Below are positions 1-41,352 of a stretch of DNA of 64,000 nucleotides, one piece after another (positions within the stretch are counted from its first letter, which is position 1; the number at the start of each line of letters is the position of its first letter). A model generated the notes under the pieces. The model worked only from the letters and a program-made list of their open reading frames with translations. It was not told where the DNA came from and did not search any database. The DNA is taken from the NCBI GenBank assembly GCA_964035795.1, contig OZ038320.1:1780053-1844052 (forward strand), read 5' to 3'. Position numbers and translations under genes: made by a program. Source of the DNA: Pterobdella sp. o SKG-2022. Its lineage: Eukaryota; Annelida; Clitellata; Hirudinida; Piscicolidae.

Positions 1-5
1 CTCAC

Positions 6-185
6 AGCTCTCAACATGACGTGGATGTGAACAAGGGCCTTAGCTACAAGATCAGGTCGACCAATAGCAAGGACTATCCTCTCACTGGATTGAGGACAAC
101 ATTCAGGGAACACCTTGATCTCACATTGCAGGTCATGCCTCAACTCCTTCAACTTGTTGCCTCCTTTGCCTATCACACATCCTGC
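6..185 (-). CDS. HNRNPK: HNRNPK exon: KH2 body
   Basis: 60 codons in phase 0 after CCCACAG. Encodes AGCVIGKGGNKLKELRHD (KH2 GKGG loop), CEIKVFPECCPQSSER and the closing helix. The donor GTGAG occupies the last five bases of the window on this strand. Confidence 0.94.
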
Positions 186-1404
186 CTGTGGGATACGGGA
201 TGTTAAATGCTTTTAAATATTTATCACTTACATTCTTTACAATAGAGGTTATAGAGATGGTGCATGTTTAAATAGTATATAATATTAAAATGAAGCACCA
301 CTACCTGACTATTATGGATGAGCATTTTGAGTTCCATTTCATCTTCATCATCAGTGTCCCCATCCCCTCGATCCCTGCGAGGCTTCTTGTTCTTCGTCTC
401 TTTATCTTTTGAATTTTTCTGTGGAGGAATGGTTATGTGGTTACTGTAGTCAATATCATTTTAGTTGATATAAGTCTCAAATGGTTAGAATTCTTTGAAA
501 GCAACCTCAACAAAAGCATTGGCAATATCAAGCAGAATGCCAATGAGTCCCTCTTCCTCTCCAGCCATCACCACCAACCTGCATGTCAATAATAACTTCA
601 TATTGTGTCCTATAGGGTGCATCATTAATAAAATTGTCAATTAGTCCTTGTAGTGGTTTGAAGCATTTTATATGACCAGATGGCTATACAGATGCTGAAA
701 TAGGTGGGAATTGGATAACACAAGATTCCTTATGCAGTTACCAAAGGTGACAACTGCATAAAAGTACCAAGATTTTGAATCTTAGGTATTCTTGGATTCT
801 TTTTTGAATATCTTATAGATTCTCAAGGCTATAGATGAAGTGAATAATAATTCGTAAATACAATAAAACATGAGGCATTAAGAAGGAAATGCAGTAATAA
901 ATGGGTGATTATGGGGCATACCGTTCTGGAGTGCGGCTGTCGGTTACTGTGACACTAGATTTATGCTGGAGGAAAAGTGGAGTGAGGATTGGAATGATTG
1001 AATTCAGATCAGAGAACATCATAGAAATAATTCGGTGACATGTAGGTAAGGAGTGATATGACAGGTTAATGACAAGATTTATGGATTTCAAGAATTCTTT
1101 AAATGGAAGTTGGCGAAATTATTCAGATATATTGGAAACAGGAATCGCGAAAAAAAAAATAAAAAGTAAACATAAGTACAAAAAGCTCACATCGTATCGA
1201 AGTTTTTTAACATTTTCTCCTCCTCTGCCAATAACAGCACCGGCATCCTTCAAAGTAAGAAAAATGATTAAAAATTTTAAATACATCAAAATGTACGCAC
1301 TTTTGATCGAATTATTAATCTGATTTCATTTCTTTCGTCATATCTCCTTCTACCTCTACGATCTTCAATGCTTCTACTTCTCGAACGATCTCTTCTATAA
1401 TTGT
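6..1404 (-). CDS. HNRNPK: HNRNPK homolog, partial (KH1, linker, KH2)
   Basis: RNA/DNA-binding protein of the hnRNP K family, nuclear, acting in splicing, transcription and translation control. Six minus-strand exons were assembled: 1301..1404, 1191..1247, 922..965, 506..578, 305..418 and 6..185. All junctions keep frame and have GT..AG ends. KH1 reads EIRLIIRSK then DAGAVIGRGGENVKKLR, with the GxxG loop as GRGG; it continues as SVTVTDSRTPER and LVVMAG. A charged linker (KNSKDKETKNKKPRRDRGDG) leads to KH2, starting ELKMLIHNSQ and continuing AGCVIGKGGNKLKELR, CEIKVFPECCPQSSER. The segment order and the FPECCPQSSER block are diagnostic for hnRNP K rather than PCBP. Before KH1 lies an Arg/Ser-rich stretch (RRDRSRSRSIEDRRGRRR). 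The start exon was not identified, and the Gly-rich middle and KH3 lie beyond the window; a donor GTGAG sits exactly at bases 5..1. Confidence 0.93.
305..418 (-). CDS. HNRNPK: HNRNPK exon: linker and KH2 start
   Basis: 38 codons in phase 0, acceptor CCACAG, donor GTAGTG. Lys/Arg-rich then Asp/Glu-rich linker followed by MELKMLIHNSQ, the first strand of KH2. Confidence 0.92.
506..578 (-). CDS. HNRNPK: HNRNPK exon: end of KH1
   Basis: Acceptor TGCAG, donor GTTGCT. It completes the split Arg codon and encodes LVVMAGEEEGLIGILLDI and following residues, the last strand and helix of KH1. The exact donor is the phase-consistent choice; GTTGAG a few bases earlier is a weaker alternative. Confidence 0.88.
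922..965 (-). CDS. HNRNPK: HNRNPK exon: KH1 beta strand
   Basis: Acceptor CTCCAG, donor GTATGC. Encodes HKSSVTVTDSRTPE plus two bases of Arg, equivalent to the SVSVPDSSGPER block of hnRNP K. Confidence 0.92.
1191..1247 (-). CDS. HNRNPK: HNRNPK exon: KH1 GxxG core
   Basis: Exactly 19 codons, phase 0 at both ends, with acceptor TTTGAAG and donor GTGAGC. It encodes DAGAVIGRGGENVKKLRYD, which contains the nucleic-acid-binding GRGG loop. Confidence 0.93.
1301..1404 (-). CDS. HNRNPK: HNRNPK exon: RS-rich segment and start of KH1
   Basis: Begins after TTTGCAG with two bases of a split codon and ends before the donor GTGCGT. It encodes an Arg/Ser/Asp-rich segment followed by EIRLIIRSK, the first strand of KH1. 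The upstream exon must contribute one base; no convincing candidate is visible. Confidence 0.88.
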
Positions 1405-2920
1405 CTGCAAATAAAAAAAAATTTTTAAATGTATTCGACAATTTAGAATATAACTTACTCATTACAAATGGAAGCGTTAAAATGAAAAGCGACACAACGG
1501 TTATAATAACCAAAAAGCCTGAATTTGGCATAGAAATTTAACTTGAGCTTATTCATTTTTATTTTTTGAAATTTTAGCTTAAATTTTATGTTTCATATTT
1601 AAATGAAATTTTAAAATACTTCAACTTTATTTTATGCAATATTAATCAGTTTTTTTATCTAAATTTACTTTTAACAAGTTTCCACATGCTTGAAATCGGT
1701 TTTGTTCGTTTGAGGTTTTATGTTATAAGATGAATTTTTATATAGAGTCGGCAAAAATTTTGAAACTACTTCAAAATAAAAAAGGAACGTTAAAAAACCT
1801 TATCTACGCAAGCAAACATGTCGTAAGATAAAGTAACATTATAATATAACGAATATGTCTCATAAAGTTCCTTCTCCATTTATAACAGAATAAAAAGAAA
1901 CTAAAAGCATTCATGCTTGGAGTGGTAAAAATGGTTCCAATTTTAGAAGAAATAACACAAAATAAATCCGAAAAAGTTTATAAATTCAAATTTATCGAGG
2001 AGGCCAAAAGTGAAATTCAGCACCAGCTTTTGTTAGTATCTTTATTTGAATACTTTTTTGGAGCTTCAAATCAATTGCCTGAGCATTTGAAGGTTATTAT
2101 TTTTTTCGAATTGAAAATTTTTCAAATTTATTTATTGATAATCTTTTTATCAAATTAAAAACTTTGAATCATTATTTAGTGTCAAGAAAATTAAACAGAA
2201 AATTTTTTTTATTTTATCATTTTCAGTTTCTGAATTCAATTTCAAGTTTCTGTCAATAAACCTTTGTGTTGTTGGAAAGATTAATTACAAATTAGTTTAT
2301 CAATCCATATTCCTGCAGTTAAAACTTTTATTAGCTAACTTGGAGCATTTTACTTAGGGAAATAATTGAAGAGATTTTTTATAATCATATTTCATTTGAA
2401 ATTTCCAAAATTTATCATTAATTTATAAAAGAAAGATTTTTCAAGATGATGTTTTGAAAATAATTTTTATAATCAATTTATTGAGTTTACTTTTATTCAT
2501 ATCTCTCCTCCATTAACTTAGTAACAAACCACTTCTAGACACCTATCCAGAATTATGAACATTACGAGAATGTTTTAGCAAAAATAAGAAAAAAATGGAA
2601 AAGCAACAACAATCTCCACCTACTCTCAAAAATATCAAAAAAACACATTTCATGTAGGTTGAATAATAATAAAAATACTGGCTTTTCGAATAATTAAACT
2701 TACATGTTTTATGGAGGTATCTTATTTAAATCAAATATTTTCCAAGTTTACTGTCATTCCAGGGAGGCAAATTTAAGCTAAATCCATTGTTTTATAAAAA
2801 AATTTGTTATCAAGTTCAACCTTATCATAAAGCATTAGTCTGTTTATTATGGAACAAAAATAAATAAGAAGAAATAAAAATTTTAATGAATAAAAAATAA
2901 TAATGAATGATCACCCTCAG
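1405..2920. other. Divergent intergenic/5' region between HNRNPK and NSUN5
   Basis: AT-rich. The first exons and promoters of both divergent genes are expected here, but I could not identify either start codon with confidence. An 81-codon open frame on the plus strand at 1913..2158 (contains KMVPILEEITQNK) ends near a possible donor. It does not resemble the NSUN5 N terminus I know, so it is left unassigned. Confidence 0.5.
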
Positions 2921-6364
<3,444 letters not shown>

Positions 6365-6434
6365 CAAGACGTGTGAAGACCCAATGATTTCTATGAATAA
6401 TTAAATATTTACGAAAAGTCATTTTGAAAAAAAA

Positions 6435-6461
6435 AATAAAGAATTTGTTTTGTAGAATAAA
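6435..6461 (+). terminator. NSUN5 polyadenylation signals
   Basis: AATAAA at 6435..6440 and again at 6456..6461, 70 to 95 bases after the NSUN5 stop codon. Confidence 0.6.
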
Positions 6462-8666
6462 ATTGAATAGCGGCAAATTGTGTCGGGAGATTGAAGTTGT
6501 CATTCATCTTGCCTGCTCTCAAACATCACTCCAAATGATCTCGACTGGTGCTCCATTCAAGCCCTTGTGATCATTCTCAAGGTCAAAAATATTTTTTCCA
6601 ATATCTCAGCAAATGTATTATAAAATATGTGTTCTGAGTGCATTTCTTTCTCGATTTTACAAAACAATGAAGTTGAAAAATTTTTAAACAGCAAAAAATA
6701 ACCGTCCTATGATAAAAATAAACATATCAGAAATTATAACTTATGAATATTTGAAAAAAATACTTGAAATAGAAGCTCTAATTCTTGAAGACAGCAAATA
6801 CCAACAACGGTAAATTTCCAGGCACTTACACTCACAAAACGTACCACCCTGTAGCAACTCTCATTAATGATGCCTGCACTCACATGCTAACATAATTGAA
6901 GCCTCACGTCAATACCAAGCACCGCAGCCCGTCAGCCTTTTCTTCTCTTAATTACCTGAAAAAACTTTAATAATGTAATTTTTATAATTAACTTCTTTAA
7001 AGTACCTTTCCCTCCAAGACAGATGGTCCTTTCAAAAAAATGACTGGGTCATAATGACTAGTCGAAAGTTACAGATTTTGAAGTTTTTTTCATTAAAAAT
7101 TCAACTTAGAAAGTTTGAAGGAGTGTCTTCATTGTGTTCATTCATACACATATATATATAAATACGCTTTGACAAAGATACATGAAAATTTAATAAAGAC
7201 CATGCGCTCGGTGACGTGCTTGTGTATTGAAGGCAACAGGTATATAAAGAACTTGCTCAATACTTGCAGGTTTTTTGTCTCACTCAAACTTGAACTATCA
7301 AGTAAATTAAAAGCTTGTGACAATGTTTTTTGATTGAACTTTTTTTTGAAAATGTGAAAAATTTGAAAAGCAACACTGAGTGGATTAAGTTGCCTAAGCT
7401 GTAAGTCATTCTACCGCCATTCTCATATTTTTCATCACTTGCTTTATTTTTCAAGATTTATAAAATTATCATGCGATTTTAATGAGAAATGATTAAAATT
7501 AATGAAGCTTTTTGATGGTTTTAATGCTCATACTGAAAAGTCATTTTAAAAAATACATAAAAGCCTCCATATTATTGTTCACCTTCATAATCACCGTCTC
7601 TATCTTCATCCATAATGTTGTTATCTTAACAGTCTAAGAGCCTCATACGCAAGCCATCCTATAAAAACGAAAATTTTTTTTAAGAAAAATATTTATTCAC
7701 CTTTTATAGAGTACCCCCAAATAGCTGATAAGATATGACTAGTTTTTGTTAGACTGAACTCCTATGAAAGTGTTTTAATACCTTATCCATTCAAGCCATT
7801 TCTTTACATCATCTTACTTGCCTCTAATGAAGAATTACGCTCAACGAAGCTTTACTCGCGTCATGAAAGCATGCAGTGAAGCGAATGCATGAAAAATAAA
7901 GTTAAAAAATAAAATTTATTTTAATTAATTGACTCATTATTTAAAAAAATGTGCATCCGTGGAAAATGAAGTTGAATATCCAAATAAATTAGAAGTAATT
8001 TTATCCATCAAAAACATTTGAAAAATACATGTGTCTCTGAAAAGCAATAATTCTGATTTGAATGACATTTAAAGCATAAAGTTCATAAAGAAGAAACGAA
8101 TAAAAGTTGAAAAAGCATATAATACATAAAGGCCGATGGATGACTGCTTGGTTGGACATGGGATAACGCTAGAAGAAACAATGGAGAAATCGAGCATGCT
8201 GGTCGAGGATAATCCTTAAATAATAACAGAAAAAATAAAATAATAATAATAAAAACAATATAAAATGTTGAAAAAAATAATGATAATAACAACATAAAAA
8301 GGTTAATAATGAAATAAAATACAATAATAATAGAACATTGAAAAATAAAGTTTCATTTGAAACTGAAAAAAAATTCATTGACGCCGAAAGTCTTCAAACA
8401 CAAAAAAAGCGTTTTAATTAATTTAGGCAAATATTCGATGGGATTACGGAGCTTGACTGCGGCTAATACATTAGTTAAAAGGACTAGGGCATATATGAAG
8501 GACTAACTTAATGACGCGTTGGAAAGATTGATTGACGCTGTAACTGTCTGTTTGATGCAGCCATTTAAGGCTTTCTGAGCAGAATATTGCCGCAGAAGAA
8601 GCATATTGCAGGCTCGAGTGATGTGGGGTCTTGTAGGAAATTGTGAAGATGATTGGGGTTATGAGC

Positions 8667-8770
8667 TTAGTTTTTTGAGGGTCAAATAAGTTTGGTTTTT
8701 TGAGGGTCTGATAAGTTTGGTTTTTTGAGGGTCTGATAAGTTTGGTTTTTTTGAAGGTTTGATAATAAGC
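8667..8770. repeat. 25-base tandem repeat, about 4 copies
   Basis: Unit close to TTTGAGGGTCTGATAAGTTT plus GGTTT, drifting at both ends. It makes a spurious repeated ORF on the minus strand. Confidence 0.85.
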
Positions 8771-10363
8771 TTTGTTTTGGGGATGTTGTAGCAAATAATT
8801 ATAGGGACACAACGCTTTTGAGTTTTAATTTCTATTGACAATGCTTTTCTTTGTTAGTTAAACAGCGGATAGAATCCAAATATTGAATTTTTTGAAGCGG
8901 AATGATGAAAATGAAGTAGTAAGATATAATTTTTGTGAATTTTTTATAAGAGAAATAATGAAACAAAAGAAAAAATTGAAATGAAAAATTGTAAAATCAC
9001 GAAAACTTACAAAAAGATTTGGTTGAAAATTACGAAAAAATGAAAAAGTCGAAAAATCAAAGTTGGGAAAAGTGTCAGTTTGAGCCAATTACTGAGGGTG
9101 AAAATAGATCAAAAAACAAAAAAAATTATTTATAGAAAGTTGAAATCTAAAAAATAAACTATTGAAATTTAAACAAAAATCTAAACTAAACTTTCATACT
9201 GATCGTTTAAAAATAATGAAAAAATAATTTGAAAAAATCAAAAAAACAAAGTAAAAAAAAAGAAACTAAAAAAAAATAATACTATAGAACCTCCAAAAAC
9301 CCATAAAAACCAATAAGAGAAACGCAAAACCAGAATAACTTGAAAGCCAACGAGTGTCTTAACATTGTCTCTAGTTTCACATAGTGTTATTTCATTTAAT
9401 TATTATATTTTTCTTTTAATCACAATTTTTATTTTTATCATGTTCTATATTATCGTTATTTTTCTGCAAATTAACCAGTTCATTAGTTTTTTGATTTTAT
9501 TTGCTCAATAATGTTTTTTTTCCATTTATTTTTTGAACTCTTCTTTCTTTTCATTACTTTTTCTTTGTGTACTCAAAGAAAAAGTAATTTTTTTTTTGAA
9601 AATTCTGTTTCAGCATTCATAAAATTTGTTTAAATATTGATAGCAACATTAAACAAAATGGATTTTTTATAAAAATACTAAAAAAAACGACAAACTAATA
9701 TTTTATTGGAAAATATTTATAAAAATTCCATTTGAAACATTGAAAAACGAAAATTATATTCATTATTTGTATTTTTAATTATTGATTTTTTATGAAACTT
9801 TTGAAACAAAAAACCTCATTTTTTCTCAGTTATTTTTGCTGAATATCGCTTAAATTACTAGGCTGTATAACAATGAAGAAACACTTGGTTAGTTTGTAAT
9901 AAGCCTTCAAATTTCTCAAATATAATGTTCTTTTCCAATCAATTATATTGAGTTATCTTACATATTGACATGCTAATTATAAATTTAATTAAGCAACAGA
10001 ATCAAGAATGAGGGAAGATTAATCGAGATTGAAGAAGTTTATCAATGGAAAGCATGCAAAAAAACCCACTTCAAACGTAAATTGGTTGTTTTCTTCACAA
10101 AATAATACTTTATTTGCAGAATATCGACACAAGACGTAGTAGGAAGAGTGAAAAAATAATCAACAAGGCTATAAAAATAGCTTATCTGCAATTATATAGC
10201 ACCCTGAGAACTCTAGTATCTACTCTTTTGTCAGATTTTGCAATAATTTAAATGTGAAAGAATATAATCCCAGGTGGAAACAAATCATATAACAACTTAA
10301 TTCACAAAAAGTCATCAAATAATTTTAAAATTTCATTAAAAAAGACTTTAAAAACGTCAAAGC

Positions 10364-36062
<25,699 letters not shown>

Positions 36063-38177
36063 TTATTGAGTTAATTAAAAATTTTTAACTTGAGAATCAA
36101 AAGTATTTGGTGAAAATAATTTATTTTGAATATTAATTATAATCTTTTTTTAATTTTTATGATTCACTGTCAAAACAAATAGAGATTAATTTTGTATAAA
36201 TTGGTAGATTTTCAAGTGCATTTAATGTCCTTATTTGAGAAACCATTAAAGTCCATTCCTTTCTCCATCAAATTGTACATTGATCAGAACATTTTTAACT
36301 CCGTCAACATTCCTTTGTAACTCATCAAAATACTTTCACACCACTTCAAATGAAATTTGAGTAGTTGGAAATTAAATTTTGTTTTTTTTCTCGGGTTGTA
36401 TACAGGGTATACTGTGACAAACTGTGGAAAACAATGGAAATACAAACAATGTAAAATTCACGACTCATAATGGTTTGATGAAAAGTTGAAACTAATTCAT
36501 TGTAACTTAGTCCTTCATCCAATGAATAATGTGAGCACTATACATAGCCACCATGTCTCGAGGTGATATATTTTAATTAGCGAAACAAAGCAATTGTTCA
36601 GAGGTAGAATTTATATCAAGTAACTCACAAAAATATAAAAAAGTGGAAATTTTTAAAGTAATACTATACAGAAATGACTGCATAACAAAGAATATTAAAG
36701 TTCTCAACCCTTTTCAAGATGACTCACATTCACGCTGAGATCCCATTTAAGAAACGTTCAAACTTGAAATTTGTTCAAAATTTTCTAACTCCTGACTAAG
36801 ATGCATGAAAAAATAACCCAATTCTATTACGTGCAACTTTTTAATTAAACCAAACTTATAATTTTTGGTTAAAATGTACATTTTCCCACTGTCGTCTCTA
36901 TTAGATTAAACTCTCATAACTATCACAGCATGAGTCCAGCCACCACGTTGCAGTTGTCATTCGTTCATGCGGTCATCTTTCTTAAGCTTCTTCCCACATT
37001 TCATCCTTAATGACCTCAATACAGCTTTATACGTTGTGACTTCAGTTGGGAAAGGATATCAGCAAATCACAAGTCCAATTGAGTAAAATTTTCAATAAGC
37101 TCTATAGGACAAAAAAGCTAGACATTTCGATACGTTTGCTTTATCTTCAAACATTAGCATAAACCTATTAAATGTAACTATCTATACTGGGTGCAGCAAG
37201 CTTACACCACAATTTTCAACCAAAATAAGTGTTAGAGAGAGTCTTCTGGTGTTTAAATTCTTTAAAAATATTTTATAAAAACCTTTTTAACACTCTCAAA
37301 TTTCAACCATCGAATCACCACATATCGCTTCCCATAAAAATGCTTTACAGCCTTCAATAGCATTGAAATCTGATTTTTTGGTTGTTTTTTAAGGGTCTTG
37401 AGTGTTTTGAGGGTTAATACCCTTATGAACAGACGGATGAGTTAGAAATATGTCTCAACTAGCCAATAATAAATGTACACAAGTTCTACCTACGAAAAGC
37501 TTCGTTGTTCAATCAATTTTTGTGTCAGAGTCAAGTACCATAAGAAGATTAAAATGGAAAACTAACACAAAGTATTCATTTAATTAAATTCACAAAGTCT
37601 TTCGTTGAAACATCTTACGTTAGTGAGTGCTCTATTAACCCGTTAGCAACGTCTTGTACTATATGGCCACACGAAATAAAACCAGAATAACGTTTCAAAA
37701 GATTATGAAAAGAGACTTCCAAAAAATCAAAAAAAAATTAAATGAATAATAACTACCTTGGTGAAGATACTTTGTTCTTTAAAGTTATTTTGAAACGTTT
37801 TACGAATATTTTAAGACTTGATTAGCAGGTCTTTTAATTTTAAATTTGTGTATGAATATGAAATGAAGCTCTGATTGTTTGAGAAAAAAAATAATATATA
37901 ATGAAAACACTAAAACTATTGAATGATAAATATTACATAATAATAATAAGCATAAAAAAATAAACATAAAAGAAATGATAACATAAAAAAATAATGATAT
38001 GAACAGCGCAAAGTTGAAAAGGCTGAAAGTGGTCAGTTAAGTTAAATTAAGTTTAGTTGATTTCAGTTTAGTTTAAATAGTTTGAATTTTTACTCTAAAT
38101 TGGGTTTAATTTATCAAATTAAATAAGTAATGTTACGTCATTCAATAAAACTCATTAAATTTCATACAGTAAAAATT

Positions 38178-38247
38178 TCAGATTATGAGGCTTTTGGAGA
38201 ACACGTAGAGAGAAATTTTATTGAGCTAAAATTGCCAACAAGCAAAA
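38178..38247 (+). repeat. Single arm related to the 3.1-kb foldback
   Basis: ATTATGAGG..GAACACGTAGA..AAATTTTATTGAGCT aligns with ACTATGAGG..GAACACGAAGA..AAATTTTTATTTAGCT of the left arm at about 3139..3190. Confidence 0.5.
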
Positions 38248-38361
38248 CATTGTAATTATTTATTAGTTATTATTAAACTTCATACTTCAACACATGCGCA
38301 TTTGCGTGAATTTAGAGGTGCATTGGATGTGTGGTATAGATGAGAATGCTTCCATATTACA

Positions 38362-38446
38362 ATCAATAATATTATGATAAATAATATTATAATAAATAAT
38401 ATTATAACCAATAATATTATAACTAATAATCTTATAACCAATAATG
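38362..38446. repeat. AT-rich tandem repeat, 15-16 base unit
   Basis: About five copies of AATAATATTATAACC and variants. Confidence 0.85.
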
Positions 38447-39836
38447 CAATCAGTAATGAGAGTCATAGTGGTATGGGTAAATGAGGGAGAGTCAAAGATG
38501 TCAAATGATATCACTGTCTCAACTTAAATGACACAAGAATGAAATGAATTTTGACTGAAGGAAATCATGTTTTGAATATTATTTTTTTTTATTGTTGGTG
38601 TTTCTTTTTTTATTTTTATTTTATTTTTTTAATTTTAATTTTATTTTTTTTATTTTTATTTTCTTTTTTTTTATTTTTATTATTCAGATAAAATCAACTT
38701 TAAACTCATGAATAAACAAACTTCCCACAAAAACTTCAAGCTGTTTTTTTGAAGTCCAAATTTCAGCAACTTTTATATTTTAAAATATTTTACTCTTGCA
38801 AAAAACATATCTTACCATCATTTTTCGTTGTCTCATTTCTAATTATTTTTCAAAGCAGTAAATTCAAAAAATTTCACATCCTTATTCAGTTTCTAATAAA
38901 TTTTTCCACAAAAATCTATTTAAAAACAAAATTAAAAAAAGATTCTTATAAACATCTTTAAAATTAGTTTCTATGACTAAAAATCAGTTTTTTCCTGGAT
39001 TTCTCCTTGTCTCTCTTCAAAATTTCAAGTCATATATATACAAATGCGTGAGGTTTTAGATCTTTATATTTCTACATCTCGCAGTTTTTCATTAGTTTTG
39101 ATCACAAAAAATGTTTTTCTCATAAAAATAACTTCATCATGAATTTGATACAAGTTTTGCTGTTCACATGCGACTTGATGGTTGGGAGACAATGATTTGA
39201 ACCTAGTTTGCTTACTGCTGTTGCAAGATTCCCGGTTATAACAGATTGAACTTGATTTTTCAACTTTTGGAAACGAAATGTAAGTGATTTTTTGAAAAAA
39301 AAAAAGATTTAAAAATGTAGAATTATAAAAAGTTACATTCATTATATAACACATCTTTGAGTTTTAATTTATATCAATTTGATTTATTTAAAAACACAAG
39401 AAAAAGTTTCTATGCCAAACAGAAAAACATTAACTACAAACATCAAATAAAAGCATTTGAATTGAAAAAACAAAGCTTCTTAATCTTTTAGTTTTATTCT
39501 CATGTAATGAATCAATACTGAGAAAATAAAAAATAATTCAATTGTTTTATACACTCCAGGTCTCATTCGAGAGTCGAGACCTGTTGTAATTTTTATTGGC
39601 TGTTTACACGAAGCTCACAAGCAGCACAATATACTTTGAAGCAGAAATTATGCTTTTTAACATTTATTGACGTTTTCATTGAGTAGTACAACATCTTGAA
39701 GAGGATGGATGGATGGGTTGTTTTGGAGAATAAGTCAACCATGTGGTTTGGAAATATTAGAGATTTGAGTTGTGGAATTTCGTCGTGGTTTGAAATATAA
39801 CCAAGAGGCTGGAAGATTTATGTATGTAACCAATAA

Positions 39837-39910
39837 ATTGTTATTATTTTTCATTGTAAAAATTTATATAGCGCTTCAACAGTAATTGAACTGCGTCAAA
39901 GGCGTTTAAA
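39837..39910 (-). mobile_element. SINE tail fragment
   Basis: Minus strand reads GAAGCGCTATATAAATTTTT followed by an A/T-rich tail; matches the 3' part of the element at 41198..41352. Confidence 0.55.
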
Positions 39911-41197
39911 AACAAACTAAAAATATCAATTTTTGTTTTAATCTTCTAAAAAAATTCTACTCCAATTTATCAACAAACCCACAAAATGAGTTCATAAATC
40001 AACAAGAAAAGCTCTTGTAGAAGTAATAAATAGTTAAAAATAACGAAAAGTAGAATTTTCATGAAGTGTTTAAATGCGATTTTCTTAATAAGCAACTAAA
40101 AGCAGCTAACAAAAACTAATTGCGGATTCTATGTCTCTTTTGCGTCTTTTCTATCGACATTGTGCTGTATTTAATTTACAATTATGTTTGCATTCGATTC
40201 AAAGTTTGGAGGAATTTATTTTCTATAAATAATTCTACTTGGTTTTGAAATGTTGATTTTTGTTGGGTTTTAGTGTAAGGCGGTGGAATACCACATTGAT
40301 GTCTGAAAATCAGTGTTTTAAAAACACGCGCTACATAAATAATATAAAAATGACATAAAGCAAGTTTTTTTTTCTCGACGTTTTGCAAAGTTATTCAGTT
40401 TCTGAAGCTGATATCTCGTCTAGAAGAGATATGAGAATAAACAAAATTTTCAACAGTTTAGAAAGACTTTTCAAAAATATATACTTTTGAGGTTGAATGG
40501 CAAAAGTAGTGACGATTATAACAAAGAAAGAATAATGAGGAAGAAGATTGTTTAAAATAATTAAAAAGATGATTTGAAAAAAAATTATTTAAAATGTTTT
40601 TAAAAATGGTGATAAAAAATTGAAAAAAACCTTGATCAAAAATAATAAAAATAATAATAAAAAATAAAAATTACAATAAACAATGATAAAAATTGAATCA
40701 AAGGCTAAAGGGAGATACATAACATCATGCGATGATGTCATCAATGAAGTATACAAAAACAACTACGCTTATAATGACGCCAACATGACGATTTTTAAAC
40801 CAATGATATTAAAGTAACCAGCATTGAAAATGACGTCAACAAGTGTCATAATAGTTATATTATTACAATCAGTTTCTAGAATGCCAACGTTTGTCACACT
40901 TCACTGTTTTAAAACCATAACGTCATATGGATAAAAATATCTGTATTTAGTGTAATTTTGTACGGATTTATTTATTTATTTTCAAATTCATAGAAATCTT
41001 ATTTAAAGTTCAAAAAAAAAAACATATAAATCACCAATTTTGTATTTCTTAAATTGTATTCTGAAACTAATCCTAACAAATAATACAACTGTTACTGACG
41101 TATGAATTAAACATATAATATAAACAATAGGCTCAAAGTATTAGTGGACTTTTATAAGAAAGCAAAAAAATTTTAGTATAGCCAACTATAATTTAAA

Positions 41198-41352
41198 ATA
41201 ATGCGGTATTTATATATCGCTTTTCCTTATAGATCAAAGCGCTTGCTACGAATTTAATGTAGCGAAAACACATTGTGGAACAGGTGCGGATTTTCGGCCC
41301 ACGTGGGATCGAACCCGGTAACTTTAAATAATTAGTCTAATGCTCTATAGAA
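41198..41352 (-). mobile_element. tRNA-derived SINE, minus strand
   Basis: On the minus strand: AGAGCATTAGACTAATTA (D and anticodon arm), B box GGGTTCGATCCC (41305..41316), then a non-tRNA body and a tail with AAGCGCTTTGATC and AAAGCGATATATAAATAC. The A box is damaged. The anticodon-arm part is close to that of the 17.3-kb element, so both belong to one tRNA-Lys-like family. Confidence 0.82.

Larger units (their letters stand above)
6365..10363. other. Intergenic NSUN5-ephrin
   Basis: AT-rich with no supported gene. It contains polyadenylation signals for NSUN5 near its start, a 25-base tandem repeat at about 8667..8770 and homopolymer-rich sequence. A short less AT-rich patch at 6480..6600 (minus frame ending GAPVEIIWSDV) is unassigned. 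Confidence 0.6.

Noticed and set aside
2553..2641. Possible NSUN5 upstream exon (NYEHYENVLAKIRKKW)
   Set aside because: Bounded by AG and GT but leaves the wrong phase for the exon at 2921 and does not resemble the family N terminus.
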